Part shown: one piece after another, positions 1-61,330 of the stretch | How positions within the stretch are numbered: the first letter of the stretch is position 1 | Layout: each line of letters opens with the position of its first letter | Origin: Chelydra serpentina | Lineage: Eukaryota; Chordata; Testudines; Chelydridae | NCBI GenBank assembly: GCA_037349315.1 | Contig: JBAIAC010000027.1 | Span: forward strand, 5,208,001-5,272,000 | Direction of reading: 5' to 3' | DNA length: 64,000 nucleotides | Program-made: the position numbers and the translations under genes | The notes under the pieces: model-generated | The model's input: the letters and a program-made list of their open reading frames with translations, nothing else | What the model was told of the DNA's origin: nothing | The model's database searches: none

Positions 1-93
1 TCCAAAAATATTTAAATAACTGGTATTCTATTATTGTTTAACAGTGCAGTCAGTCGCAATTAATTTTTTTAATTGCTTGACGGCCCTAATTTT
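1..93. mobile_element. Terminal fragment of a hAT-like DNA transposon
   Basis: The first bases repeat, with few changes, the right end of the larger hAT element at about 57385-57440 (shared run ending in a TTCTATTATT-type block followed by the ACAGTG motif). It then runs on into an AT-rich stretch and ends near TTGACGGCCCTAA, which resembles the inverted form of the left end seen near 55850. The copy is cut by the window edge. The family match is seen by direct comparison within the window; the superfamily is inferred from the transposase remnants in the larger copy. Confidence 0.65.
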
Positions 94-1528
94 TATAAGC
101 CTTGTTGGGACATTAACACAAGGTAAACACATGCTCTTGTGATACTAGTAATGTTTTTATTAAATGAACTAGAGGTTATAATAGTTAAGTCACATTTGAG
201 GAAAATATATTACACTTTATTTTCTTGTTTCTCTCATTTATATTCCAAATTCTTTATCTATATAGTATTTTATATATATAGTGTGTGTATATATATATAT
301 AGTATTAATGACTTCTTTTTAAGATTGACATTTTGTTTGTCAATAACTCTGATGTGTTGATTTTTATTTTCGTTCATTTCAGGAAAATAGATACAAACAG
401 TGTACTATGGTGCTGCCCTCATAGTCATGATTAATTAAACCATTCAGTTTTATACTATTTACTGTGTTTAGCTTTTGAGCCCCATTTATTGCTTATAATC
501 AATATGAGAGAACTAGTGAGAAGCACCTTCCAGTGCTATCTCAAGGGAATGTCTGTAGACATAATGAAGGCCGGGCCCTTCCTGTCCAAAGCAATTGACT
601 GTCTTTAGCCTCTTTGAGCCTGGGAACCCATGTTTGTTCTTGAACTGGGGATTCTTGCAAAACAGTGCAGTTCTAGTATAAATCTAGATGAGAAATTATA
701 CCCTTGTTGTACTCTCTTGGTTAATTATGCAGAAGCATTGACTTTGAGAAACTGGGGCAGCTGTGTTAAGGAATCCCCATTTACACTAGGTAAAAAAGTA
801 AACAGTAAATGGAGAGTAGTGTAACAAACACTTGGGGTATCAAAAAACAACTGTGAAAAGAATCTGTCTTAATGTGCTAGCCCACTGCAGTTTAACATAT
901 TGCTTACAACCTTCACAATAGAGTTTGAGTGACTTCAGTTACACATTCCAGGAGACTGGCAGTCTGTTACAATCAGAGTCCAGACTCTAAAGCAGGCTAA
1001 TTTACAGCAATGGGATGAAGAAAGTTGTGGATTTGTATTACACACTCTCACCTGACACCGTATCTGATCCCTTACCCGCTGATTGACATCTTGAATGAGC
1101 TCTTTGAAGCAAGTTCCAGCTTAATTAAAACGTTTGCTTGGTTAGCAGTGATCTGTGAAAGCCTGTGATAAATATTGAATCGGGTTCACCTGCTGGTTAC
1201 TGTGAGTGGATAAACAGCTGCTTTGTGCAGTTTAATCAAGAGACTGTAGCAGCAGAATCCTACTCCTTTTAAAAGAGCTATAAAAAAGAATAGCTGAAAA
1301 GCTCTAGTAATGTCACTTCTGATATCTTACTAGGGTGTGCTTGTGTGAGATTTCACACAACAGGTATTCACCACTGTATCATTCAGATGGCTTTGTACCC
1401 AATGAAATATAGAAGAAGATATCTAGAAGTCCTCTTATCTCTGTGCTTCAAAGATCATAGCCTCAGTGTTTGTTTAACCTTATTTTACACTTAACTCTCT
1501 CAGTGTATTTGACTCTTCTTTTATTATT

Positions 1529-2520
1529 CATAGAATCACAGAAATGCAGGGCTGGAAGGGACTTTAAGAGGTCATCAAGTCCAGCCCCCTGCACTGAGGC
1601 AGGACCAAATAAACCTAGACTATCCTTGACAGGTGTTTATCCAACCTGTTCTTAAAAACCTCCGTTGATGGGGATTCCACAACCTCCCTTGGAAGCCTCT
1701 TTTAGAAATTAACTACCCTTAATAGTAAGAGAGCTTTTCCTAATATCTAACCTAAATCTCCCTTGCTGCAGATTAAGCTCATTATTTCCTGTCCTGTCTT
1801 CAGTGGGCATGGAGAACAGTTGATCCCTGTCCTCTTTATAACAGCCCTTAACATATTTTAAGACTGTTATCAGGTCTCCCCATAGTCTTCTTTTCTCAAG
1901 TCCCAGTGTTTTTAACGTTTCCTCCTAGGTCAGGTTTTGATATTTGTTGCTCTCCTCTGGACTCTCTCCAATTTGTCCACATTTTTCCTAATGTGTGGCA
2001 CCCAGAATTGAACACACTACTCAAAGCTGGGGCTTCACCAGTGCCGAGTAGAGGGGGACAATTACCTCTCAGGTCTTGCATACGACACTCCTGTTAATGC
2101 ACTGTAGAATGATATTACACTTTTTTTGTAACTGTTGACTCATATTTGGTTTGTAGTCCACTATAACCCCCAGATCGTTTACAGCAGTACTACCACCTAG
2201 CTGGTTATTCCCCATTTTGTAGTTGTGCATTTGATTTTTCCTTAATAAATCAATTGCACAACTCCTTAAGTATAGTACTTAAGTGTAGTACTTTGCACTT
2301 ACCTTGATTGAATTTCATCTTGTTGAACTCAGACCAATTCTCCAGTTTGTCACAGTCATTTTGAATTATAATCCAGTCCTCAAGTGTTTGCAACCCCTTC
2401 CAGCTTGGTGTCATCTGGAAATTTTATAAACACACTCTCCACTCTATTATCCAAGTCATTAATGAAAATAATGATTAGTACTGGATCCAGGACTGACCCC
2501 TGCAGAACCCCTTCGTTCCT
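1529..2520 (-). mobile_element. CR1 LINE, 5'-truncated, minus strand
   Basis: Read on the minus strand this is the 3' half of a CR1 non-LTR retrotransposon. The 3' end is at the left, where TCATAGAATCAC and the GGAAGGGACTT block form the CR1 tail. The 5' end lies near 2520, where the reading frame gives a reverse transcriptase palm segment (FINDLDN, then a degraded F-x-DDTKL motif with proline where CR1 elements have alanine). Further toward the 3' end the frame is broken by stops, so the copy is dead. It abuts an unrelated gag-like fragment at its 5' side. Confidence 0.9.
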
Positions 2521-2529
2521 TTGGACGAA

Positions 2530-2740
2530 GGAAAAGCAAGCCCCAGGAATAATTTGTTTTTGTTGTAGGAAAATGGGGCACATAAAAAGGCATTGCCCCC
2601 CAAAATCTCAAACTCTCAGAAGTGGGATTGTTACTCTGGGGAAGCAAGAAACTCAGACTAACCAAGGAAACTGCTTTGTGGACACCAACTTAGAAATGGG
2701 AGGTCAGTCGGGTTTCAAATGTCACTTTTCCTGAGGGAGA
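2530..2740 (+). pseudogene. Retroelement gag fragment with one CCHC zinc knuckle
   Basis: A + strand frame encodes a perfect C-X2-C-X4-H-X4-C zinc knuckle: cysteine codons at 2555 and 2564, histidine at 2579 and cysteine at 2594, followed by a basic/proline stretch. This motif is typical of nucleocapsid domains of endogenous retroviruses and Gypsy-type elements, and also occurs in cellular CCHC proteins. No protease or reverse transcriptase follows, and the frame ends at 2734. It is either a relic of an LTR element or a chance fragment of a CCHC gene; I favour the former. Stretch 2740-3220 may be more of the same relic but shows no motif. Confidence 0.5.
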
Positions 2741-3224
2741 GACCCAGATTCTAATCTCAGCCTGAGCGAAGAGAACTTGGGGGACATACAGTTTTTTTAC
2801 AGGAAACAAACCAGACACAAGGGAGAAAAGCCCAATGAGGTGCTCTGAGTAAAAGAGGGAATCCTTGAGTGGGGGTGACAGAGAAAGGGTAGAACTTGTT
2901 TCATGGGTTCTGGAAGCTCAGGAACATACTGATAACCAAACCCCTGATGTGAGCACCAAACACCTTGACAAACTACACAACCAGATTAAACCACTCAAGC
3001 AGAAACTGGATGATAGGACACATGCAGCCCAGAGTGGCTGGCTGAGCAGCAAGAATGAAGCAAGCAAGTAGAGATCATCCTTGTAAAGGTGAGGAGTCTT
3101 CTATAAGCCAAATTCGCCCATGTTTTGGATTTAAAACTCCTACTTCAGGAATAAGGCCACCAGGAGCTGATCCGCATCACTGCCAGTGGGCATAATTGGG
3201 CCAGGATACCTTGTGGCACAAATA

Positions 3225-4400
3225 CAAAGGAAAAGGCAAGGTGGAAGCTGCAGTTGGAGAAGGTGGCCCCAGATAATAAGGAGAAAGCTAAGAACCACAT
3301 GAAATGCAAGAACAAACTCAAGATCATGATCACAGATGTGGAAGAGAACCTGGATCATAAAGAAGAACAGTGGCTGGAGTTGGGGATAACTTGCAGGAAG
3401 CTTGGGAAAGACTCCACCCATCTGTATGACCAGATAGCTGAGCTGCAAACTCATGTTGGAGAACTTAAAAGACAGCTTGCCCAGAAGGAAGAGGAAATGC
3501 ATGCAGTCGTGACTAAGATGGAAGAGGAAGAAAGCCAGAAGAACATGGCCCAGAAAAAATATCTGTAAACTGGAATCTCAGATTAATGAACATCAAGGAC
3601 ACCTTGAGCGAGTAGCTAGGAACAAAGCAAAAACCCAGAAGCAGGTAGGGTGACCAGACAGCAAGTGTAAAAAATTGGGACAGAGGGTGGGGGGTAATAG
3701 GAGCCTATATAAGAAAAAGGCCCCAAAATTGGGACTGTCCCTATAAAATCGGGACATCTGGTCACCCTAATCAAGCAGGAGCTGAGGAAAAAGCTGAAGG
3801 TACTGGGAATGGAGCTAGAAGACACAGTAGACTCCACCGCTGTGTAGTGGGAACTCACATTAAAGTGGGAACAGGAAATGGCTTTCGTGAAGAAGACCCT
3901 GAATGATGAGGCAAAGACCCATGAGGCACAAACCCAGGCGATGAGAGAGAGGCAGTTACAAGCTATGAAGGAGCTGACAGAACAGCTGGAACACACCAAG
4001 TGAGTGACAGCAAACTTTGGGAAGGCAAAGCAGGCTCTGGAGAGTGAGCAGGCAGAGAGCTTGTTCAGTGAGGTGAAGATACTTCAGCAGGGCAAAGAGG
4101 ACTCTGAGTTCAAGTCCAAGAAAGTAGTTCAGCGCCAAGATCTGCAGGTAAAATAAGTTGACTATAAAAGAGTGTGGATGGAGCTGGCTAGGAAAGTTTC
4201 CAGACATCAATGCAAGCTAAACAATGTCACAAGCCTTCTGAGCTTATCAGAAAGTATGTCACTCAAGTCAGCGAAAGACTGAGTCACAACCTCAGGATGC
4301 TCAGGAGAGGTTGCAGGAGAAGTGCCAGAACTGAGCTTCAGTGCTAAGCTGAGGCAGATGGAGGAGAACAGCTCCCAAGCGCAGCAAAAAGAGAGCAGGA
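3225..4400 (+). pseudogene. Processed pseudogene of non-muscle myosin heavy chain (MYH9-like)
   Basis: Translated in pieces, this stretch follows the coiled-coil rod of class II non-muscle myosin heavy chains in order: KLQLEKV at about 3247, then a block around IAELQTHVGELKRQLAQKEE (3435-3500), then MELEDTVDST after 3800, a [13 protein letters not shown] block (about 3919-3955), [11 protein letters not shown] (about 3967-4000), an [11 protein letters not shown] block (about 4069-4100) and a degraded NVTSLL block near 4224. The parent region spans several exons, so the continuity suggests a reverse-transcribed copy. Frameshifts, stops (for example after 3565 and at 3845), internal deletions and a 120-bp MITE inside it make it non-functional. 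VLQQ-like wording in the rod favours MYH9 over MYH10/11, but this is a weak call. Confidence 0.85.
3648..3767. mobile_element. 120-bp TA-flanked MITE (Tc1/mariner type)
   Basis: The element starts GGGTGACCAGAC and ends in the inverted form ATCTGGTCACCC. It is flanked by TA at 3646-3647 and at 3768-3769, the target duplication of Tc1/mariner transposons. The interior has G/C blocks and an A-rich stretch and encodes nothing. It interrupts the myosin pseudogene, so it is younger than that retrocopy. Confidence 0.85.
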
Positions 4401-4731
4401 GACCATGAGATCCACCTCCTGAGTATCAGAGTCCCTCAGTTCTAGGAATGGAGGAGCAAAAATGTGGAGAAGAGAAGGTAGTGAAAGGACACGGTGTGTC
4501 GGGGCGGGGAGGGCGATATTACTCACATAATAACATGCGTGGAAGAAGAACACAAGTGGATACAATTAAATGAAATCCTAAAAGCCTCAGGCAAGGCTGT
4601 GCAGACCTTTATAATTGAAACCCCGAGAGGAAGCTGGATATTGTTATGGACGTTCTCAGTGTATGTATCTGACATTTGCATTATTTATCATCTAAATATT
4701 GATGTGGAAAGGTGGTTTATTTTTAACTCCC

Positions 4732-4925
4732 TCTACCTAGGAACAAAAGAATTGCCAAACTGGATCAGACTCATAGTCATCCTGTCCAGTATCATGTGTC
4801 TAACAGTGGTTAGCATCAGATGCTTCTAAGGAAGGTGCAAGAAACCTGCAGGAGGTAGATGTTCTCTCCCATCCCCTGAAAGTTTCATCCTACCTCGGCC
4901 TCCTAATAGTTAGAAATTGGTTTAA
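4732..4925 (-). mobile_element. Old L3/CR1-clade LINE 3' end, minus strand
   Basis: The sequence around 4741-4815 is a diverged reverse complement of the repeat at 37531-37637 (shared wording: AGAATTGCCAAACTGGATCAG here against CTGACCCAGTATGGCCATTC there). This family of LINE tails is abundant in turtles and crocodilians. The copy extends right through a GAAGGTGCAAGAAACC block. Assignment to L3/CR1 is from recall of the family, not from a search. Confidence 0.6.
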
Positions 4926-5114
4926 GCCCTGAAGCCTGAGGATTTTATATCTCCCGCAAAACATTTTTAAGCATTAACTACTATAATTTTGGAAATTCTT
5001 GTTATCCGTATAAATGTCCAGTCCCTTAGAATCTTGCTAAATTCTACAGTGAAAATGATAAAATTTAACCATAGATGGTATAAACAGTTGTTAGCTCAAC
5101 TATTTTTTTTAGCT

Positions 5115-5250
5115 CAGTGTGGATGGAGCCAAACTGTTATAACCAGTTATTTTAAAACTTCCTTGCTTAAACCAGTATTTTCTACCAGGATTAAATCACT
5201 TGGTATTTTTAAACCAGTTATCACAGTTTGGCTCTCTGGACCAAACAGTA
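5115..5250. repeat. Short palindromic element (candidate MITE)
   Basis: Left arm AGCCAAACTGTTATAACCAG (from 5127) and right arm AAACCAGTTATCACAGTTTG (from 5211) are inverted copies with few mismatches, separated by about 60 bases. No target duplication could be confirmed. Confidence 0.5.
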
Positions 5251-6310
5251 ACACAGATGGAGCACAATCATATTTAACATCTCTGGGCAAACGTGACTGT
5301 TTTCATAGTGTGGAACAGGGCCTTATGGATAAATTAGATATTACCCTTCATCTTTCCTTAAAAAAATGTAATATTCCTGTAATTCTAAATAGTCTAACGA
5401 GAGTTATAAAATGATAATATAGATAAAGTTTTTCTTTATCCCAGCTATTTAACTTGTTTTTCCCAGTAACTTTCTTTGTGTGTATCTAGGAATTCTTTCA
5501 ATAAAAAGATTTAAAACCTAAAAGAGATACTATATAATTTGGGAAATTCAAGAGAAAGATATTTATTGAGCACGTATGGTGTACCAGACTGTTCAGATGC
5601 AGATGTGCTCCCTGTCTCAGGGAATTTACAAGCAAAATAAAATAACAGACGATACAATTTATAACAAACTCAAGAACATTGTTGTAGCAGCAATATAAAT
5701 ATAACAAAAACTCAATCACAGAAGTCCCATTTGAACCCTTTCTTCAACTTCCTGCCAAATACAGAGAAAAACATGGGCTTTGTGGTTAACAAACTTGTGT
5801 TCTGAAGGTTAACAAATTTGGGCTGTTAGTAAAATAAGTTTTAGTATACAAGTTAACTTTCTTTCCTCACTATTTTTCAGTTGCCCTGAAAGGAATATAA
5901 CAGATACTTTTGTTGTAGCTTAGCAAGCTCCTCTCCTTCCTGAAATGCAGAATTATAATTTTTTACTCCAGTACGCTCCAACTATACAGTAATTACCTCT
6001 TACAGTGAAAAGTAACTAGGACTCTTTTTCCTCTTTCTACAGTAATGGGAGACCACAATGTCATAAATTATGCTAAGTTGCAACTACAATGATATAAATA
6101 GCTTCTGGTACAGAAATGCAGAACCCAAAGTGTCACTTATGAAAATGTTTAAAAGCTTAGCTATTTCATATCTAATCCAATTTATTATTTTTTAAAAAAA
6201 ATCTCTGCAAACATTTCCATGACTGAATATTACAAGATGTAGGGTACCGTGAAGGAGAAGTTGCTGCTTTAACCATCCTGTTGCCTTAATTATTCCTTCT
6301 TTATGTTCAA

Positions 6311-6490
6311 TCATAGAATATCAGGGTTGGAAGGGACCTTAGGAGGTCATCTAGTCCAACCCCCTGCTCAAAGCAGGACCAATCCCCAATTTTTTTGCCC
6401 CAGATCCCCAAATGGCCCCCTCAAGGATTGAACTCACAACCCTGGGTTTAGCAGGCCAATGCTCAAACCACTGAGCTATCCCTCCCCCCC
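6311..6490 (-). mobile_element. Turtle tRNA-derived SINE (Cry type) with CR1-like tail, minus strand
   Basis: On the minus strand the element begins GGGGGGGAGGGATAGCTCAG at 6490, carrying a Pol III A box (TAGCTCAGTGG) and then a B box (GTTCAATCC) about 35 bases later. It ends in a CR1-like tail with the GGTCCCTTCCAACCCTGATA run and TTCTATGATT near 6311. This composite is typical of cryptodiran turtle SINEs. The second copy, on the + strand, is at 45430-45620. Confidence 0.92.
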
Positions 6491-9230
6491 ATGAAATGTT
6501 GTTTCATTTCCAGAGATATTTGTCAGTTTGGGACTGATTTTACTGTGTTTTAAGTCATAAAATGGACATTTCTTTACATTATGGTCTACCAGAAATCTAG
6601 TCTGCTGAAGTCCCAAACCATAACTTTTTTTAAGGAAGGTAAATCCTATGATGACATTTAGATTCTCTTTATTTTTAAAGGCTTGTTTGGGTCCTCTGCA
6701 ACAGAAATAAAAGTATTTATTGCTGAGGACCCCAAAATAATTGAGTTTTAAATATAAAAATTGTGTGCGCGTGCACTTGCATGCAGACGTGTAATGCATC
6801 CTCCAGGAATTTTGCTCGAAACTTACCTTCCTCAACGAAAACAAATTTTGAGGTCCTGAACAAGTTGAATAGTAGTATCCTTTTTTAATTGTTAAGCTTA
6901 GAGGGGCTGAATTTTTTTGACTCAAAAATGTGTTTTTAGAAAATAAAAGTAAAAATAACCCACATTAAACCATGAAATTATGTGGCTATATACAGCTGGG
7001 TCATAAATTAATTGTACTCAAGGAGGGTTGGGGACTAGCTTGCCTAAAACAGACAATCCTCTTTACTGATTGATCTGTATGCTGTTTACTTTAACCCACT
7101 TGTCACACAAGTCATGGAAACCCTAAACTTAATTGTTTTATGAAGTGCTTTCTCATGTGTCAATGCCTAACCTATAGGCACTTTCAATTAACTTTCAGAT
7201 TTAATATATTTGAAAGATATTTCCCAAAAAATTTCTAACAGAGAAAGAGCATTTGAAAGTATGAAACTCCAGTTTAATACAAATAAAGGGTTCACCTTCT
7301 CAAATAAGAGCTTTCTTAATGTGTGGGGTTTTTTTTGTTGGTTTTTGTTTTGTTTTGTTATACAGGCACCTTTTTAAAGTGGTTTTTTTTCCCCCTTGGC
7401 TGATGGCGTCTGTGGCTTTCAGAAATGTTATGACTACTGCAAAGCAGTTATATACTTTTACTGGTTACTATAAAATCAGCCTGAGTTTACAGCTTTCCTG
7501 ATGTGTTGGGGTTTTTTGGGGTTTTTTTTTTTTTTAGTAAAAGGTAACATTTTAAAGCTGCAGTAGTGAGTGAAGTGCTTCTTAAAGCCAGTATTATGCC
7601 AACTTCAATCCTTTTAAGAAAAACGTTAAGGTCACCTGTAAAATACTGTAATCTATATACACCCCACACACATGCAGGCATTATGGTTTTAATTTTACCT
7701 TTTTAATAAAAAGTTTCTTTGAATTTTATTTTCCCCCCAAAGATACGGTAGAAGGAATTATCACTGTTGGTGTTGTACATAAAGAATTTGAATAGCATTT
7801 TCCAATTACCTCGTTTGTATAAGAACAGTGTAGGACAGCAAATATTACTGTGCTTTGGGAAATTGTTGTTGTATTGGGTCTAGATTTCTCTAAAATTTAC
7901 ATTTAGTAAAGTAAATGTTTAGGCCTCACATTATCCTCCCATAAAGGGTTAATGGTATTGCATCATCTCTGAGGGAAAAAAATGAATTCAAATGAAAGGG
8001 GATGGATATGGGCAAAAAGGCCTGCACAGTAGGCAAAAGTAAACTGATTCTGCAGCTTATTTACATTCATTCTCCTAGTATGTTAATAAATATCATTATT
8101 TCAAAGATCAAAATAGAATATAGCTCAAAATATCACGATATAATTTGCATTCCAATTTTCTGAGAGTATAAACTGAGTCGGATATTGCCGCATATGTAAC
8201 ATACACCACATGTCAGCTGTTTCCTGCTTCACTGCTGACAAGAGCCCCATTCATAACTCTCTTCTTTTTATCCTTTCAGTGAATAAGTAATTATTCAATA
8301 TAGAAGGCAGGATATTTGGAACTGGCTATTTAATGTGGCAGCACACCGTAATGAAATCTGCTGTTACTGGCAACCTGAGAGGGGAATGTAACAATTCCAG
8401 CATGGCTGTAACTTTATCTGCTTTGACGGCCTGTTTATTTGGCACATCAGTGAACCTTTTATCCCAGTGAGTGACAGCTCCAGAAGGGTCACATTTACAT
8501 CCATTCTATCATGTATTGTAATATTTAATGGCGGACAAGGTTGAGTGGGACTCAGGGTAATTTGAACTTGCTTTTCCACAGAGTGGAGGCTAAGAGACAG
8601 CTTGATCCCCAGTATTGTGGTGTAACACATGCCATGACTTAGCATTTGTTTATGAAGGATAATCAATTAAAAGCAGGGGGAAAAACTTTCAGCTGTCAAG
8701 TACAGTTTGTTACTACTTGCGCCATCAAACTGAAAACCAAGTGCAAACTATTTTACGCTGTTAAGACGTGCTGATCAGTTTTTCACTATTGCACGTGCTT
8801 GTACAGACAAGATACTCTTCTTACAGATATCTTAACATTTTTTTGGTATCATCTACCTACCTCCTAATTATTAGTCTTCCCAATAGTTTATGTTGTGGAA
8901 GAGATTGAGGAGGATGAGTTTCTCTGTGACAAAATAATTAGAGTGGGGGGGGAAAAAAACCCCAGTTGTCCTGCTATTCCAAATATTTTTTCTGGATTCA
9001 GTTCTGTTAGTTAAGAATTATGAAACTCTGAAGGCGAAACGAGAGTATTCACTAGTATTGACTAATGGCATAACACCATGATGAGTGTACTACTAATGGA
9101 GTATATGCTTTGAAGCCAGTTTAGTGAAATTTGATTTGCAGATGAAACAATATTAAAACAAAGTTTTCAGTATTGGTTTTAATTTGTTTGCCCAGTCATT
9201 TCTTGATTCTACAAGGTGTTGCAGACTCGT

Positions 9231-9372
9231 GTCCTGATCCAGCAAAGCTCTTAAGCACATGCTTAAATTTATGTATGTGAGAAGTCTCTCTGACTTCAGT
9301 TGCACTATTCACATGCTTAAGTGCTTTACTGGATTGAGGCCAGAGTGCTCAGCACCTTATAGGATCAAGCCC
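9231..9372. repeat. Palindromic MITE-like repeat
   Basis: The arm at 9232-9261 (TCCTGATCCAGCAAAGCTCT at its start) is an inverted copy of 9310-9339 (ending TTTACTGGATTGAGG), about 80% identical, with the GACTTCAG centre common to this amniote repeat type. Several related palindromes occur in the window (15072, 36040, 36743, 46400). Confidence 0.65.
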
Positions 9373-10341
9373 TCAGTGGAAAAGTAATTTCCTTTAGCTG
9401 GCAGTCAGTATATAAGTACTTGTTCAAATTAAGAAACATAATAATCCTTTTTCCCCACATTAATGTTTCTCACTTTTTCTTCATTTGTCTGCTATGAAAC
9501 AAAGGCTGCCATCTGGTTTGAAGACAGCGTGTGTCTCTTGTATAACATGCTTTTACTCAGTCCTTAAGGCCTGGGAACTCCTAACGCTTGGTGTCCTGCA
9601 TAACTTGCTACTAAACTGTCCTGGTTTTTTTCATTGTAATAATTTGTCACAGGTAAATTAGAGGTAACTGGCTATGCTTGATGATAGAAAATAAACTTAA
9701 AGTAGAAAAACTTTCCTCGTGAATTGTAAAAATTAGTTTAAAATTCTTTTTCTTTTCTGGTACAAAGGAATAAACAAATTAAAATGTCGTACAAAATGAT
9801 GTTATTTTACTGGCATAGCACTTGAGTTTAACCACAATCTGGTTTGTGTAAATCCTGGAGAGACAGTGAACAGTACCAGTAAACCTTTCTATATGTAAAA
9901 TTAATAGATGGTATAACCAGGACATGCATCAACTTTGGTACTAAATTTCGTATGTTGATTTCAATTGTACTATTTTAATTTCCATCAAAGCAATGGCATA
10001 TTAACCTGGAAAATATTATACTGACTGGCAAAGAATATATAAAGAAAAGAGCACATGGAGAATTTGGTAATCACTTATGTTTTTTTACTTGAGAGATACT
10101 CGCTTTTCTATGATGACTTTTTAAAAAAAATTACCTAGAGACTCTCTTAGAAATTATTTTCAGATTTTGTAATGTTTTGTATATACTTTTAACTTGAGTC
10201 CACTATTCAAAGTTTGATAGATTAATTAATGGGAAGTTTTGAACCACTCTAGAGGAAAACTCTCAATGGTAAATACGGAGATTTGGTATATGCAGTTTGC
10301 AATGGTAATGTCCTAATAAACTTTCCTTGTTTTGTTTACAG

Positions 10342-59503
<49,162 letters not shown>

Positions 59504-61139
59504 TAAATTGGTTATGTCTAAAATACTTCATCATGTACAGAATACTGTATTACCAAATTTTGTTCAGGACTCTCACCTGACCACATTTTGAATTCTTCAG
59601 CATGCTTTCTACATGGTAAAATGGAGAGGCTATGTGCCTTATCTTTTTAGATTTTAACACTTGTTAATACTACATACTACAATACATTTATTTTAAGCCA
59701 TTGTTTAAACACTGGTGTTTTTACATTCAAAGTGCTCATTGGCTCAATTTTTACCAGCTACAGTACAATTTTTCTCCCTTATTTCAAAGGCTATGCCTGT
59801 TGCACAGATTAAGACTACTCCTTGATTTATCTGATATAACCGAATATGTGGTAGCTAAGATCCAGTATAAATGATGGGGAAAAGATTATTTTTTAATCTA
59901 CTTGAGGCTGTTTCCTAAGAAAATAAATAACAGATGCAAATTAAAGTAAGAACATTAAGATGGGTAAAATAGGTTGAGAGGTAAATATATAGATATAACC
60001 TAGAGGTGAAAGATTTTCATACATTCTTTCATTGTTATCTTAAAGTTCTTTCATTGTTGGTTGCTGCATGTTCCCTCTTCAGTCCCCAGTGCCTCCTTCA
60101 ACATTGCTATGTGCGTAGCACTTTTCATTTAGCCTGGGAGTAGAATAGTAAACCTTTTTCCAAAGCTAATGTTGATGCTTAGCTTGCTTCTTTAAGGTGT
60201 GAAATTTATTGCATGAAATGATCTCTTCCTGGAAATTGAGAACATTGCTTTTTTTTGATGATTCAGCTTCAGCTGATTTGAGGTATAGATCTTAGAGTGG
60301 CTTCTGAATGTAGTAGTAGGCCTAAATTAACTAAATTTCTGGGTCAGTTTGTATCTTTGAGTTGACCAAAGTGTCAGCCCCTTACATTGCTGAGAAGTTA
60401 TTCACATGAGTATACTCAATGATTTTGGTGGGACTGCTTGTGCCAGTAACTGCTCATCAGTGTGAGTAAAGGATTCACATTTAGGTCTATTATGTTTTGT
60501 AAAGGGATTAAAAATAATAATAAGTGCATGATCAAAGATTTCTTTGTTGTCCAAAATGCATGTGTAGATACTGCCTGGGTTTAAAAAAAAAAAGAAAAAA
60601 AGTCCATCCTGTAAGGACTAGTAAGATTATATTAGTTTCAGGTGCCTGCTAGCGCAATGTTCTTTCAGTGTTTCTAGCTTAATCTTTTTTTTTAAATCAC
60701 TTATTACTCAGCCATAACATTTTCTTCCTGGCTAAAAGATTGGCATACAGTGTTTTAAACTCAAAATGTACATATACTAAAAAGTCTTGTTCCTCATTGT
60801 AAAGTTAGAGGGGTAATTAGAAATGTTTTATTTTAGAGACCTTTATATATTAAAATGAAATTTTACAACCCTTATTCTGTATGGTTGGAACCCTCCCACA
60901 TTGTACCTACAGTAGGTGATCTCCAAAAGTGGGTGATTTTTATATTCTAAATGGTATTGTATGCAACACTAAACTCAGAGGTGAGTCAAGGATAAATTAT
61001 GATATATATAATTTAATACGTCAGCCAGATTTGAAATAAAATCTAGAGCCAGACAATACAAACCATTACTGTTCACTAAATACCAAACATGAATATTATG
61101 TTGAGATATTTTCTAGTTTTAAAAGTTAGATTTAAGAAA

Positions 61140-61330
61140 ACTAAATTTTTAAGCAAGGATAAAAACACTAGCTGCCAATTGCAAGTAGGCTGAACCTCTG
61201 AGTATATATATTTAGATATGCCGCTGCACAAAGCACCACAGTGATCAATTCTAGATGAGAGAAGGGCATGCACCAGTCTCTTAGCATCAGATCTGAAGAG
61301 CTGGCTGGGGCATGGCAATACTCCTAAGAT
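61140..61330 (-). mobile_element. L2/CR1-type LINE ORF2 fragment, minus strand
   Basis: The minus-strand frame holds RSDAKRLVHALLSSRIDHCG followed by ALCSGISKYIYSEVQ, which follows the LVHAFxSSRLDYCNALLxGL segment after the reverse transcriptase of L2/CR1 elements. It is isolated and diverged. Confidence 0.65.

Larger units (their letters stand above)
1..10341 (+). other. BRIP1: BRIP1 intron 6, 3' part
   Basis: This is non-coding sequence upstream of the first visible exon, ending in a TTTGTTTACAG acceptor at 10341. It holds several repeats listed separately: a hAT end, CR1, gag fragment, myosin pseudogene with MITE, an L3-like end, palindromic MITEs and a turtle SINE. The stretches 94-1528, 4926-5110, 5250-6308 and 6491-9230 show AT-rich intron sequence with no gene that I can support. 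T-rich runs at 7327-7360 and 7507-7540 are low-complexity. Confidence 0.85.

Noticed and set aside
3140..3999. Minus-strand frames of 120 and 127 codons
   Set aside because: These are shadows opposite the myosin pseudogene and its MITE, with hydrophobic translation produced by antisense of coiled-coil codons.
9231..9372. MicroRNA precursor
   Set aside because: The hairpin belongs to a family of interspersed palindromes with several related copies in the window, so a MITE-like repeat explains it better.
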